Assembly: GCA_035294245.1 (NCBI GenBank)
Contig: DATGLG010000020.1
Coordinates: forward strand, 1-64,000
Source: DATGLG01 sp035294245
GTDB lineage: Bacteria; Pseudomonadota; Alphaproteobacteria; JACZXZ01
Direction: 5' to 3'
Length of the DNA stretch: 64,000 nt
The translations under genes and the position numbers were made by a program. Below the pieces are notes generated by a model, which worked only from the letters and a program-made list of their open reading frames with translations, ran no database searches and was not told the DNA's origin. Below, in pieces: positions 1-7,289 of the stretch (positions are counted from its first letter, which is position 1; the number at the start of each line of letters is the position of its first letter).

Positions 1-61
1 CCAGAAACCTGGCCACAAAACGAATACGCTCATCCATTGGGCGACACTCCTTCCACGGCAT
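1..61 (-). CDS. IS481-family transposase, N-terminal fragment (cut by window edge)
   Basis: Reading the reverse strand from an ATG at 61 gives MPWKECRPMDERIRFVARFL, which runs off the window. The MPWKE...MDER opening is typical of IS481-type DDE transposases that begin with a helix-turn-helix of the leucine-zipper or LysR-like type. Only 20 residues are visible, so neither the catalytic domain nor the integrity of the gene can be judged. The gene points away from the toxin-like gene to its right. Recognition rests on the N-terminal motif and the adjacent tandem end motifs. Confidence 0.55.
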   Translation of the reverse strand, partial: MPWKECRPMDERIRFVARFL

Positions 62-132
62 CCCCGGCTCCCCCCGAAAATGCCCAAAGTGTTACCCATG
101 TCTCCGGTATGAAGTGTCACCTATGTCTCGGG
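1..132 (-). mobile_element. End of an IS481-like insertion sequence, cut by the left edge
   Basis: The reverse strand from 61 to 1 encodes the first 20 residues of a transposase (see the partial gene entry). Between it and the neighbouring DNA lie two tandem copies of an end-like motif: TGTTACCCATGTCTCCGG at 90-107 and TGTCACCTATGTCTCGGG at 115-132, 25 bases apart. Tandem motifs of this kind are, as far as I know, found at the ends of IS481-family elements in alphaproteobacteria. The outer boundary is placed at the end of the second copy; the other end and any target duplication lie outside the window. Confidence 0.6.
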
Positions 133-436
133 AAGCACACTCCCTCGCATCCTTTATACCGACGCTGTTACGCGCTCTTCGCCGTAAGTGGCTGAAACGA
201 AAAAATTTTTCGCGCGAAGCGCGCGGCGGCGAACATCGGCGCAAGTCTTCCAAGGTCGTCCAGCAAGGCAGATTGCTGGTACGTGTTGGTATCGGCAGGC
301 CCGACAAGCTGCGACCCGAGCGGTGGCCCGGCGGCTCGTTTTCGCGCATTCGGCAGCTCTTTTTCAGCCATCAAGACACTTGACTCCCTCGGTATGTTCG
401 CATTATGTTCATGAATATCAACGCGCGAGCACGACG
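133..436. other. Intergenic stretch between the IS end and the toxin-like gene
   Basis: These 304 bases have no convincing gene. The frame of the downstream gene stays open back to 188, but residues encoded before 437 are arginine-rich and look like noncoding sequence. The only recognisable signal is the promoter/SOS-box region at 380-410. Confidence 0.5.
380..410 (+). promoter_or_regulatory. Candidate promoter with an SOS (LexA) box-like direct repeat
   Basis: A -35-like TTGACT lies at 380-385. -10 candidates are CATTAT at 401-406 (spacing 15) or TATGTT at 404-409 (spacing 18). Across this -10 region sits GTTC (396-399), seven bases, then GTTC (407-410). GTTC-N7-GTTC is the known alphaproteobacterial LexA box. 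A repressor bound here would block the promoter of the toxin-like gene starting at 437. The motif has only eight fixed bases, so a chance match is possible; its position is what makes it notable. Confidence 0.45.
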
Positions 437-1585
437 ATGAATATTCCCTTTATTCGAGAGTTCGCTTTATCGCCGGCTGGAAGCCGAAAGGGTATCTCTT
501 GTGGCCCCGATGGTCTTTTCGCCGGGGAGATTCCGCTGCTGAAGCGCGTGCGAAATGCCCATGGCCAGGACGCATGGGAGCCCCGCGACGAAGAGGATCT
601 TAGCAAGGCATTGAGCGCGTCTTATGGTCTGCCGGTAGACGCAAGGAGGAAAGCCGCCGGCCTGGGGACGGTCGCGCGCGCCCTCAACGGTGGCGACGTC
701 GCCCTGGCGCAAATCGCGGCTTTGCATTTGCAGCTTCCCGACCTCCCGTCTTCAACGGAGGTCCTTCCATTGTCGGATGACACGGAGAAGCTGGCGACGC
801 TGCTTCAGGAGAGCGGTCTCCTCAAGGGCGAATGGGATCCCGAAAAGCATCCGCGCTATCCGGCGGGGGCGCCAGACCGTCGCGGTGGGCAATTTGCACC
901 TAAGGCTGGGAGCCCCGGCATGGGCCACAATCCGCCGGAGCCGATGGAGGACCCGGCCCGGCCGAACCCTGCCCAAGAGGTGATCGATCGCGCGGTGAAG
1001 CTCGCAGGTCGCCGGGCGTTTCGCGCTGCCGCCACGTCGGCGCTCAAGCTCGGCGGTGATCTGTTGCTCGATGCGATCCCCGTCGTCGATGTCGCGGTCG
1101 GAGTCTCCACGGTCTACGACATCTACCAGGCACTCCACGAATACGATCAATTCCGAGTGTCGGTGGATGCCGTGAGAGCGTTCGCCGCTCACGGTCCTCA
1201 AACGCTCGAAGAGCTTCGGATGAGCGGCAACTCGATCAGCTTTGACTCGTTCTCGGACTTCAAGAAGCTTGGAATGAGGGCGGATATGGCGAGTTTTGAA
1301 AGTTTGTCTGACTTCATCAAGAGATTTGGCGCGGCGGGCGATGGCTATATCTATCATCACATCGTTGAGCAAAGCTCGCGGTTTCCGGCCAGCGTCATCC
1401 AAAACACCGACAACATCGTCCGCATACCGCTCCTTCTGCACGAGGAGGTCAATTCCTGCTATATGCAGACCTGCCCGGAATGTCAGGGACGCTCGGTTCG
1501 CGAATGGCTGAGGACGCAGTCCCTGGAGACCAACCGCGAAAAGGGGCTGCAAATCCTGAGAGACGTGGGAATTTTGAAGGAGTAA
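437..1585 (+). CDS. Putative polymorphic-toxin-like protein with C-terminal HHIVEQ nuclease-type domain
   Basis: This is a 382-residue protein when started at the ATG at 437. Residues 1-105 form an N-terminal region that I recognise from hypothetical proteins of rhizobia. Residues 136-156 carry a DPEKHPRYPAG...GGQFAPK segment seen in rhizobial toxin-like and phage-related proteins. A hydrophobic stretch runs from about 204 to 230. The C-terminus has YIYHHIVEQ (His307-His308), then NTDNIVRIP at 323-331 and a downstream His335. That order resembles HNH/endonuclease-VII-like toxin domains. A CPEC pair lies at 346-349. A DUF2019-like gene follows five bases after the stop, the usual toxin-then-immunity order. 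Nuclease activity is inference; phage or IS cargo is an alternative. The upstream ribosome site is weak. Confidence 0.55.
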   Translation: MNIPFIREFALSPAGSRKGISCGPDGLFAGEIPLLKRVRNAHGQDAWEPRDEEDLSKALSASYGLPVDARRKAAGLGTVARALNGGDVALAQIAALHLQLPDLPSSTEVLPLSDDTEKLATLLQESGLLKGEWDPEKHPRYPAGAPDRRGGQFAPKAGSPGMGHNPPEPMEDPARPNPAQEVIDRAVKLAGRRAFRAAATSALKLGGDLLLDAIPVVDVAVGVSTVYDIYQALHEYDQFRVSVDAVRAFAAHGPQTLEELRMSGNSISFDSFSDFKKLGMRADMASFESLSDFIKRFGAAGDGYIYHHIVEQSSRFPASVIQNTDNIVRIPLLLHEEVNSCYMQTCPECQGRSVREWLRTQSLETNREKGLQILRDVGILKE

Positions 1586-1590
1586 CGCAG

Positions 1591-2001
1591 ATGCCGGGCA
1601 AGACAAAGCGCGCGAAGGGCGCAGGGAAGAACCTGACAGCCGAGCAGCTTCTCGAGGAATTTGTCGCTGTGTCGGAGCGACAATACGCCGGATACGACGT
1701 CGACGACTACAAAGGAAGCGCTCGCGCCGTGCACCGACTATTGGCGCTCGTAAAGGAGCTCGATGAGGTCGCTCCCGGCAGAACAGTGTTGCTGCCGTTT
1801 CTCGATCATCCCAATATGGCGGTGCGCGTCAACGCGGGAACGTTTCTCTGCCGGATGATGCCGGATCGCGCATTGCCGGTTCTACAGAAGCTCAAGAAGA
1901 TGAACACGCGCGAGGAGCTTTCCCAACCTCATGCGCTCAATGCGCAATCCCACGCCTCGAACACGATCTTCATATACGAGCGTGGTGAGTTGAAGGTTTA
2001 A
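1591..2001 (+). CDS. DUF2019-like protein, likely immunity partner of the upstream toxin-like gene
   Basis: The 136-residue protein starts at an ATG five bases after the stop of the toxin-like gene, with a GAAGGA ribosome site (1576-1581) inside that gene's last codons. After a lysine-rich start (residues 1-15) comes LTAEQLLEEFVAVSERQ, then a region ending in LLPFLDHPNMAVRVNAGTFL, a HEAT-like helical pattern. This layout matches DUF2019 proteins, which often lie directly behind toxin genes. The close spacing and shared strand suggest co-translation. The product probably binds and blocks the toxin in the cytoplasm. This role is inferred from family and position only. Confidence 0.65.
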   Translation: MPGKTKRAKGAGKNLTAEQLLEEFVAVSERQYAGYDVDDYKGSARAVHRLLALVKELDEVAPGRTVLLPFLDHPNMAVRVNAGTFLCRMMPDRALPVLQKLKKMNTREELSQPHALNAQSHASNTIFIYERGELKV

Positions 2002-2359
2002 TCCCCGGGTCGAAGAGAGCGATGGCCGAGCGGCACGCTCGGCGCCTGCCCGCGCTACGCGCTTGAGAACCGCGTCGGCTCACATGGCGCGCTCTCGTTG
2101 CGACCCTTGAGGCGATCGGTTCCCGTCGCGATCCCGAGGAAGGGCGGCGGATTGAGATGAAATAAAATTACCTACCGCGTGGAGGCAATTGGCGAGACCC
2201 GGCGCAGCTTGGGGTAAGAGAATAGAACAGCGCTTGCCTGCTCAGGGACGTTATGTAATTTATTTACAGACGCCTTGCGAGAAGCCGCGTGGCCTAGCCT
2301 TCGACGGCGGAGCCAGTGCCGAAACGCGAGCCGAGAAGCGAGGCGGTCAGGGAGGTCCC
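2002..2359. other. Intergenic region upstream of the peptide importer operon
   Basis: These 358 bases separate the immunity-like gene from the importer. The reading frame of the importer is open back to 2189, but the encoded residues do not look like a signal peptide and a good GGAGG ribosome site precedes 2360. The region holds an AT-rich block near 2160-2180 and the palindrome at 2254-2268. I see no other gene. Confidence 0.5.
2254..2268. promoter_or_regulatory. Palindrome TGTAA-N5-TTACA, candidate RpiR-family operator
   Basis: The 15-base sequence TGTAATTTATTTACA lies in an AT-rich patch about 90 bases before the dppA-like start. It resembles the known site of HexR, an RpiR-family regulator (TGTAAT-N3-ATTACA type). 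An RpiR-family gene closes this gene cluster at 7290-8213. Linking the two is inference. Confidence 0.45.
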
Positions 2360-3961
2360 ATGCCTGTCATCCAATCTCGCCTTCGAGTCCGGCTGCGCTC
2401 GCTCGTCGCCAGGCGCCGTCCCGGCGCCCCTCTGGCCCTCGGCTTGGCGATCCTGAGCCTGGCCTGTTGGAGCGCATTCGCTCTGAGCCCCGCCGCGGCG
2501 GCGGCCAAGGGCGGCGTTGTGGATATCGCGATGATCGGCGAGCCGCAAACCCTCGATCCGATGGCCTCGACGGCGGATCTCGTCGGCACGATCATGCAGC
2601 ACGTCTACGAGACGCTCTATGCCTTCGACGCGCACGGCAATGTGGCGCCGATGCTGGCGGAGAGCATGCCGCGCATCTCCAGCGACGGCCTCACCTATAC
2701 GATTCCGCTGCGCCAAGGCGTCGAGTTCCACAACGGCAAGGAGATGACGGCCGACGACGTCATCGCCTCGCTCAAGCGCTGGATGGAGATGGCGCCGCGG
2801 GGAAAGGCCGTCGCCCAAGAGGTCAAGAGCCTCGCGGCCGCAGACCCGCACATCGTGACGCTCGCACTCAACCATCCCTATCCGCCGCTTCTGGCCCAGC
2901 TCGCCTTGCCCAACGGCTTCGCCGCCATCATGCCCGCGACGGTGATCGCCAACCCGCTCACGCAGTTCATCGGCACCGGCCCCTACATGCTCAAGGAGCG
3001 CAAGCCCGATCAATACGTGCTGATGGTGCGCTTCGACGGCTATAAGCCGCGCAGCGAGCCCGCGAGCGGCTATGCCGGGCGGCGGGAGGCGCTCCTCGAC
3101 CAGCTTCGCTTCGTCCCTGTCCCGAACGCGGATACGCGGGTCCAGGGCGCCTTGGCGGGGCAGTACCAGTTCGCCGATCTCCTGCCCGCCGAGGCCTATG
3201 GCCAGCTCGACGGCAAGCCCAACGTGAGGCCGGTCATCACCGAGCATTTCGGCTTCCCCTATCTGGTGCTCAACACGAAGCAGGGGCCGCTTGCGAACAA
3301 GACCCTGCGCCAGGCGGTGCAGGTCTCCCTCAACGAGACGGACATGATGACCGCGGCCTTCGGCGAGCCGCGCTTCTTCAGCGTCGAGGGCAATTTCTAT
3401 CCGAAGGGCTCGCTCTTCTATTCGACGGCGGGCACCGAGAACTATAACCGCGCCGATGCGAAGAAGGCCCATGCTCTGCTGGAAGCCGCCGGCTACAAGA
3501 ATACGCCGATCCGCATCCTCACGAGCCGGCAATACGAGTTCCACTACCGCATGGCGCTCGTGATGGCGGAGAACCTGAAGCAGGCGGGATTCAAGGTCGA
3601 CATGCAGGTGGTCGATTGGGCGACCCTGATCCAGCGGCGCAACGATCCGGCGCTGTGGGACATCTACATTACCCATTCGCCTTTCCTGCCGGAGCCGATG
3701 CTCACGCCGCCGCAGCTCGGCAACGGCGCGCCGGGCTGGTGGGACACGCCGGCCAAGCACGCCGCCCTTGCCGCCTTCAACGGCGAGAGCGATCCCGTCA
3801 AGCGCGGCGCCCTTTGGGGCAAGGTGCAGGCCGTGATCTATGACGAGGTGCCGTTCATCAAGGTCGGCAACTTCAATAGCCTCGTCGCGGTCTCGACCAG
3901 GCTCGAAGGGTACACGCCGATGCCCTGGCCGTTCTTCTGGAATGTCGGCCTCAAATCGTAA
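2360..3961 (+). CDS. ABC transporter substrate-binding protein, family 5 (peptide/nickel type)
   Basis: This 533-residue periplasmic binding protein delivers peptides or related solutes to the permeases encoded next. The ATG at 2360 has GGAGG at 2351-2355. Residues 1-49 form a long arginine-rich signal peptide with a hydrophobic core and an Ala-rich cleavage region. The mature part starts with KGGVVDIAMIGEPQTLDP, then YTIPLRQGVEFHNGKEMTADD, the standard SBP_bac_5 opening. Length fits DppA/OppA proteins. The substrate cannot be told from sequence; the nearby D-amino-acid enzyme hints at D-residue-containing peptides. A hairpin follows before the permease gene. Confidence 0.9.
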   Translation: MPVIQSRLRVRLRSLVARRRPGAPLALGLAILSLACWSAFALSPAAAAAKGGVVDIAMIGEPQTLDPMASTADLVGTIMQHVYETLYAFDAHGNVAPMLAESMPRISSDGLTYTIPLRQGVEFHNGKEMTADDVIASLKRWMEMAPRGKAVAQEVKSLAAADPHIVTLALNHPYPPLLAQLALPNGFAAIMPATVIANPLTQFIGTGPYMLKERKPDQYVLMVRFDGYKPRSEPASGYAGRREALLDQLRFVPVPNADTRVQGALAGQYQFADLLPAEAYGQLDGKPNVRPVITEHFGFPYLVLNTKQGPLANKTLRQAVQVSLNETDMMTAAFGEPRFFSVEGNFYPKGSLFYSTAGTENYNRADAKKAHALLEAAGYKNTPIRILTSRQYEFHYRMALVMAENLKQAGFKVDMQVVDWATLIQRRNDPALWDIYITHSPFLPEPMLTPPQLGNGAPGWWDTPAKHAALAAFNGESDPVKRGALWGKVQAVIYDEVPFIKVGNFNSLVAVSTRLEGYTPMPWPFFWNVGLKS

Positions 3962-3973
3962 CGACGCATGCTT

Positions 3974-4009
3974 GGACTGGCGGCGGCCGCCACGGCGGTG
4001 CGCCAGTCC
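3974..4009 (+). terminator. Intercistronic hairpin between binding protein and permease genes
   Basis: GGACTGGCG (3974-3982) pairs perfectly with CGCCAGTCC (4001-4009), and the GC-rich loop can pair further. No T-run follows, so it is more likely a partial attenuator or mRNA-stabilising hairpin than a full terminator. It could keep the binding protein in excess over the permeases. Confidence 0.5.
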
Positions 4010-4039
4010 GGAGCCTTCACCAGGGGAGGCTGAGCGGCG

Positions 4040-4981
4040 ATGATCCGCTATCTCGCCTCGCGCCTCGTCGGCATGGTCGTGGTGATGCTGCTCGTCGCCA
4101 CCCTCGTGTTCTTCATCACGCGCCTGGCGCCGGGCGATCCTGCCGCGGTCATGCTCGGCGACCAGGCGACCCCGGCGGATGTGGCGAAGTTGCGCGCCAC
4201 CTACGGGCTCGATCAGCCGATTCCCGTGCAGTTCGTCCTCTGGCTGCGCGAGCTCCTGCGCGGCGATCTCGGGCGCTCGATCTTCCTCCAGCGCCCCGTC
4301 ACCCGGGCGCTCTGGGAGCGCGCGGAGCCGACCTTCTTCCTGACCCTGTTCTCGATCCTGATCGCGGCGGGCATCGGCGTTCCCTGCGGCATCGTCTCGG
4401 CGGTCTGGCGCGGCAAGGTCGTCGATCAGGCCTTCACCGGCACGGCGATGCTCGGCGCCAGCATCCCGAGCTTCTGGTTCGGCCTCCTCCTGATCCAGCT
4501 CTTCGCCGTTAAGCTCGGCTGGTTTCCCGTTGCCGGCTATGGCGACCCCGGCGCCCCGCTCGGCGACAGGCTGCATCATCTGATACTCCCCGCGATCGTG
4601 CTCGGGGTGCTCAACTCCGCGCTCATCATCCGCTTTACGCGGGCAAGCATGCTCGACGTTCTCGGCGAGGACCATATCCGCACCGCGCGGGCCAAGGGCC
4701 TCGGCGAGGCGAGCGTGGTGCTCAGGCACGCGCTGCGCAACGCGCTCATCCCCATCATCACCGTGATCGGGCTGACCATCGCCCTCCTCATCGGCGGCGC
4801 CATCGTGACCGAGACCGTGTTCAGCCTGCCGGGCGTAGGCAATCTCATCGTCTCGGCCGTGCTACGGCGGGACTACCCGGTGATCCAGGGCGCGCTCCTC
4901 GTCATCGCCGGGCTCTATGTCCTGATCAATCTGGCGATCGACCTCCTCTACATGGCGGTCGATCCGCGCGTGCGCTATTGA
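4040..4981 (+). CDS. ABC transporter permease, DppB/OppB family
   Basis: The 313-residue membrane protein forms one half of the channel of the peptide importer. It begins MIRYLASRLVGMVVVMLLVATLVFFITRLAPGD, a first membrane helix followed by the typical LAPGDPA motif. Several helices follow, and the EAA-type loop HIRTARAKGLGEASVVLRHALRNALIP contacts the ATPase. The C-terminus ends with VDPRVRY, as in most DppB proteins. The stop overlaps the start of the next gene by four bases (TTGA). Confidence 0.92.
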   Translation: MIRYLASRLVGMVVVMLLVATLVFFITRLAPGDPAAVMLGDQATPADVAKLRATYGLDQPIPVQFVLWLRELLRGDLGRSIFLQRPVTRALWERAEPTFFLTLFSILIAAGIGVPCGIVSAVWRGKVVDQAFTGTAMLGASIPSFWFGLLLIQLFAVKLGWFPVAGYGDPGAPLGDRLHHLILPAIVLGVLNSALIIRFTRASMLDVLGEDHIRTARAKGLGEASVVLRHALRNALIPIITVIGLTIALLIGGAIVTETVFSLPGVGNLIVSAVLRRDYPVIQGALLVIAGLYVLINLAIDLLYMAVDPRVRY

Positions 4982-5838
4982 CGACGATCGCTCACCGCCT
5001 TTCCCTGACCCAGGTGCTGGGCAAGCTGGCCCAGCGGCGGCTAGTCCTGCTCGGCATGATCCTTCTGGCGATCATCGTGCTGCTCGCCGTCGCGGCCCCC
5101 TTGGCGACGCCCTACAGCCCAACGGCGCTCAAGGTGCTCGATCGCCTCAAGGGCCCGAGCGCGGCGCACTGGTTCGGGACCGACGAGCTCGGCCGCGACA
5201 TCTTCGCGCGTGTCATCTATGGCGGGCGCTATTCCCTCGCGATCGGCGCCCTCGTGGTGGCGCTCTCCATCGCCGCCGGCGTGCTGATGGGACTGCTCGC
5301 GGGGTATTTCTCGCGGCTCGACGGCCCCATCATGCGCATCGTGGATGCCATGATGTCGCTGCCTGACATCCTCCTCGCCATCGCCTTCGTGGCGGTCCTC
5401 GGCCCATCGATGGCGAATGTCATCCTGGCGCTCTCGATCGTCTATGCGCCGCGCGTTGCGCGCGTCGTGCGCGCCTCCACCCTCGTTGTGCGCGAGCTCC
5501 TCTTCGTCGAGGCGGCGCGCGCCCTCGGCGTGCCGGGCTGGCGCATCCTCCTCGTCCATATCCTGCAGAACGTGACCTCGCCGATCCTGGTGCAGGCGAC
5601 CTTCATCTTCGCCTATGCCATCCTCGCGGAAGCGGCGCTCTCATATCTCGGCGTCGGCGTGCCGCCGGAGCTGCCGACCTGGGGCACCATGATCTCGTCG
5701 GGACAGCAATTCGCGCATCAGGCGGTCTGGATCATCCTCTTTCCCGGCCTCGCCATCGTGCTTGCGGCCCTGTCGCTGCAGATGGTGGGCGATGGACTCC
5801 GGGATCTGCTCGATCCCAAGCTGCGCCGGTCGGTCTAG
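4978..5838 (+). CDS. ABC transporter permease, DppC/OppC family
   Basis: The 286-residue protein is the second permease subunit. It starts at a TTG that overlaps the stop of the dppB-like gene, so translational coupling is expected. It has the DppC hallmarks HWFGTDELGRDIFARVIYGG near residue 63, the EAA loop VEAARALGVPGWRILLVHILQN, and the ending GDGLRDLLDPKLRRSV. No gene for the matching ATPases DppD and DppF is found in the window, so they must be encoded elsewhere or be shared with another system. Confidence 0.92.
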   Translation: MTTIAHRLSLTQVLGKLAQRRLVLLGMILLAIIVLLAVAAPLATPYSPTALKVLDRLKGPSAAHWFGTDELGRDIFARVIYGGRYSLAIGALVVALSIAAGVLMGLLAGYFSRLDGPIMRIVDAMMSLPDILLAIAFVAVLGPSMANVILALSIVYAPRVARVVRASTLVVRELLFVEAARALGVPGWRILLVHILQNVTSPILVQATFIFAYAILAEAALSYLGVGVPPELPTWGTMISSGQQFAHQAVWIILFPGLAIVLAALSLQMVGDGLRDLLDPKLRRSV

Positions 5839-5847
5839 GAGCGCGCG

Positions 5848-5991
5848 ATGGCTCCGTCCGCTCCGCTCATTCCGATCGAGCGAGTCCACGTGCGGCGCGC
5901 GTTCCCGAGTTGTGGGAGGCCGCGCCCGGCCATTGGAAAGCCTGCATCCGTGACGATGTTCCGTGAGAGCCTGCGAGGTTTCGCGCCATGA
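5848..5991 (+). pseudogene. Short ORF, possible remnant of a DppD-type ATPase gene or a leader peptide
   Basis: A 47-residue ORF starts at an ATG ten bases after the dppC-like stop, with AGGAG at 5837-5841 at good spacing. Its stop overlaps the next gene's start by four bases (ATGA at 5988-5991). It begins MAPSAPLIPIERVHVR, reminiscent of the first strand of an OppD/DppD ATPase, and then loses all resemblance. That is the place where dppD would be expected. A deletion remnant is one reading; a small coupling peptide or a chance ORF are others. Confidence 0.35.
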
Positions 5992-7283
5992 TCGATCTGA
6001 GCGCCATCGAGAACGAGATCATCGACAGCCGCTACAAGGGCTATCCGACCAACGCAGCGCCGTCGACGCCCAAGGAGGTCGGCCGTCTGAAATGGAACGT
6101 GCTACGCCAGGACCTGCCGTTTCCCCTCGCCGTCCTCAAGGAATCGGCGCTCGACCATAATCAGGCCTGGATGCGCGACTTTACGGCCGAATGCGGCGTT
6201 TTCCTCGCGCCCCACGGCAAGACCACGATGTCGCCCCAGCTTTTTGCCCGCCAGCTTGCCGGCGGCGCCTGGGGAATCACCGTCGCGACGGTGAACCAGC
6301 TCGGCATCTGCGTGCGCTTCGGCCTGCGGCGGATCATCATGGCGAACCAGCTGATCGGCCGGCGCGATATCCTCGCCGTGATCGAGCTCCTCAACCGCCA
6401 CGCCGATCTCGATTTCGCCTTCCTTCTCGATTCGGAAGCGCAATTCGAAATCCTGGCGGCGCTCGCAGAGGCGAAGGGGTTGCAGCGTCCGTTCACGGTG
6501 CTGTTAGAGATCGGCATCGCGGGCGGCCGCACCGGCTGCCGCAGCGAGACCGAGGCCTTGACGCTGGCACGCCGCGTGGCGGCCTCCCGCCACATTCGTC
6601 TCGTCGGCATCGAGTGCTATGAGGGGCTGACGGTTACCGGGAAATCGGACGAGGACGTGCCCCGGGTCGCGGCCCTTCTCGACACCGTCAAGGCGGTGGC
6701 GCTCGCCTGCGATCGGGAAGGCCTCTTCGCCGCGAGCGAGATCATTCTCAGCGCCGGCGGCTCAGCCGCCTTCGATATCGTGGCGCGGGAGCTGCCCACG
6801 CGGCTGTCGCGCCCGGTGCGGACCGTCCTGCGCAGCGGCTGCTACTTCACCCACGATACCGGCATTTATGAGCGGATGCTGGGCCCGATCCGGGCGCGCA
6901 GCGGCGCCAAATGGCAGGAGCGGCCCGGTCTCAGGCCGGCCCTCGAGATCTGGTCCCAGGTGCAGTCGCGGCCCGAGCCCGGCCTCGCCATTCTCACCAT
7001 GGGGCGCCGGGACGTCTCCTACGATATCGAGCTGCCGAAACCGATCGCCTGGTTCCGCCTTGGAACGTCGTCGACCCCCAATGCGGCGGAGGCGAGCTGG
7101 CGCATCGGTAAGCTCAACGATCAGCACGCCTATCTGGAATTTTCGGGCGGCGATGGCCCCCGCGTCGGCGATCTCGTCGCCTGCGGCATCTCCCATCCCT
7201 GCACGACCTTCGACAAGTGGCAGCTCCTCTGGCTCGTCGATGACGACTACACCATCAAATCGGCGATCCGGACCTTTTTCTGA
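5988..7283 (+). CDS. PLP-dependent D-amino acid deaminase / D-threonine aldolase-like protein
   Basis: This 431-residue enzyme belongs to the alanine-racemase-like fold III group that includes D-serine dehydratase (DSD1) and D-threonine aldolase. The motif APHGKTTMSP holds the predicted PLP lysine (Lys78). Near the C-terminus SHPCTTFDKW carries the His-x-Cys pair that binds a metal in this group. The length fits the bacterial branch often annotated amino acid deaminase. Its place behind a peptide importer and before an RpiR regulator suggests it degrades D-amino acids released from imported peptides. The exact substrate is unknown. Confidence 0.82.
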   Translation: MIDLSAIENEIIDSRYKGYPTNAAPSTPKEVGRLKWNVLRQDLPFPLAVLKESALDHNQAWMRDFTAECGVFLAPHGKTTMSPQLFARQLAGGAWGITVATVNQLGICVRFGLRRIIMANQLIGRRDILAVIELLNRHADLDFAFLLDSEAQFEILAALAEAKGLQRPFTVLLEIGIAGGRTGCRSETEALTLARRVAASRHIRLVGIECYEGLTVTGKSDEDVPRVAALLDTVKAVALACDREGLFAASEIILSAGGSAAFDIVARELPTRLSRPVRTVLRSGCYFTHDTGIYERMLGPIRARSGAKWQERPGLRPALEIWSQVQSRPEPGLAILTMGRRDVSYDIELPKPIAWFRLGTSSTPNAAEASWRIGKLNDQHAYLEFSGGDGPRVGDLVACGISHPCTTFDKWQLLWLVDDDYTIKSAIRTFF

Positions 7284-7289
7284 GCGCCC

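Noticed and set aside
2294..4729. Very long minus-strand open frame (811 codons) opposite the peptide importer genes
   Set aside because: It lies antisense to dppA- and dppB-like genes and reads as a low-complexity Arg/Glu/Asp-rich mirror of high-GC coding DNA.
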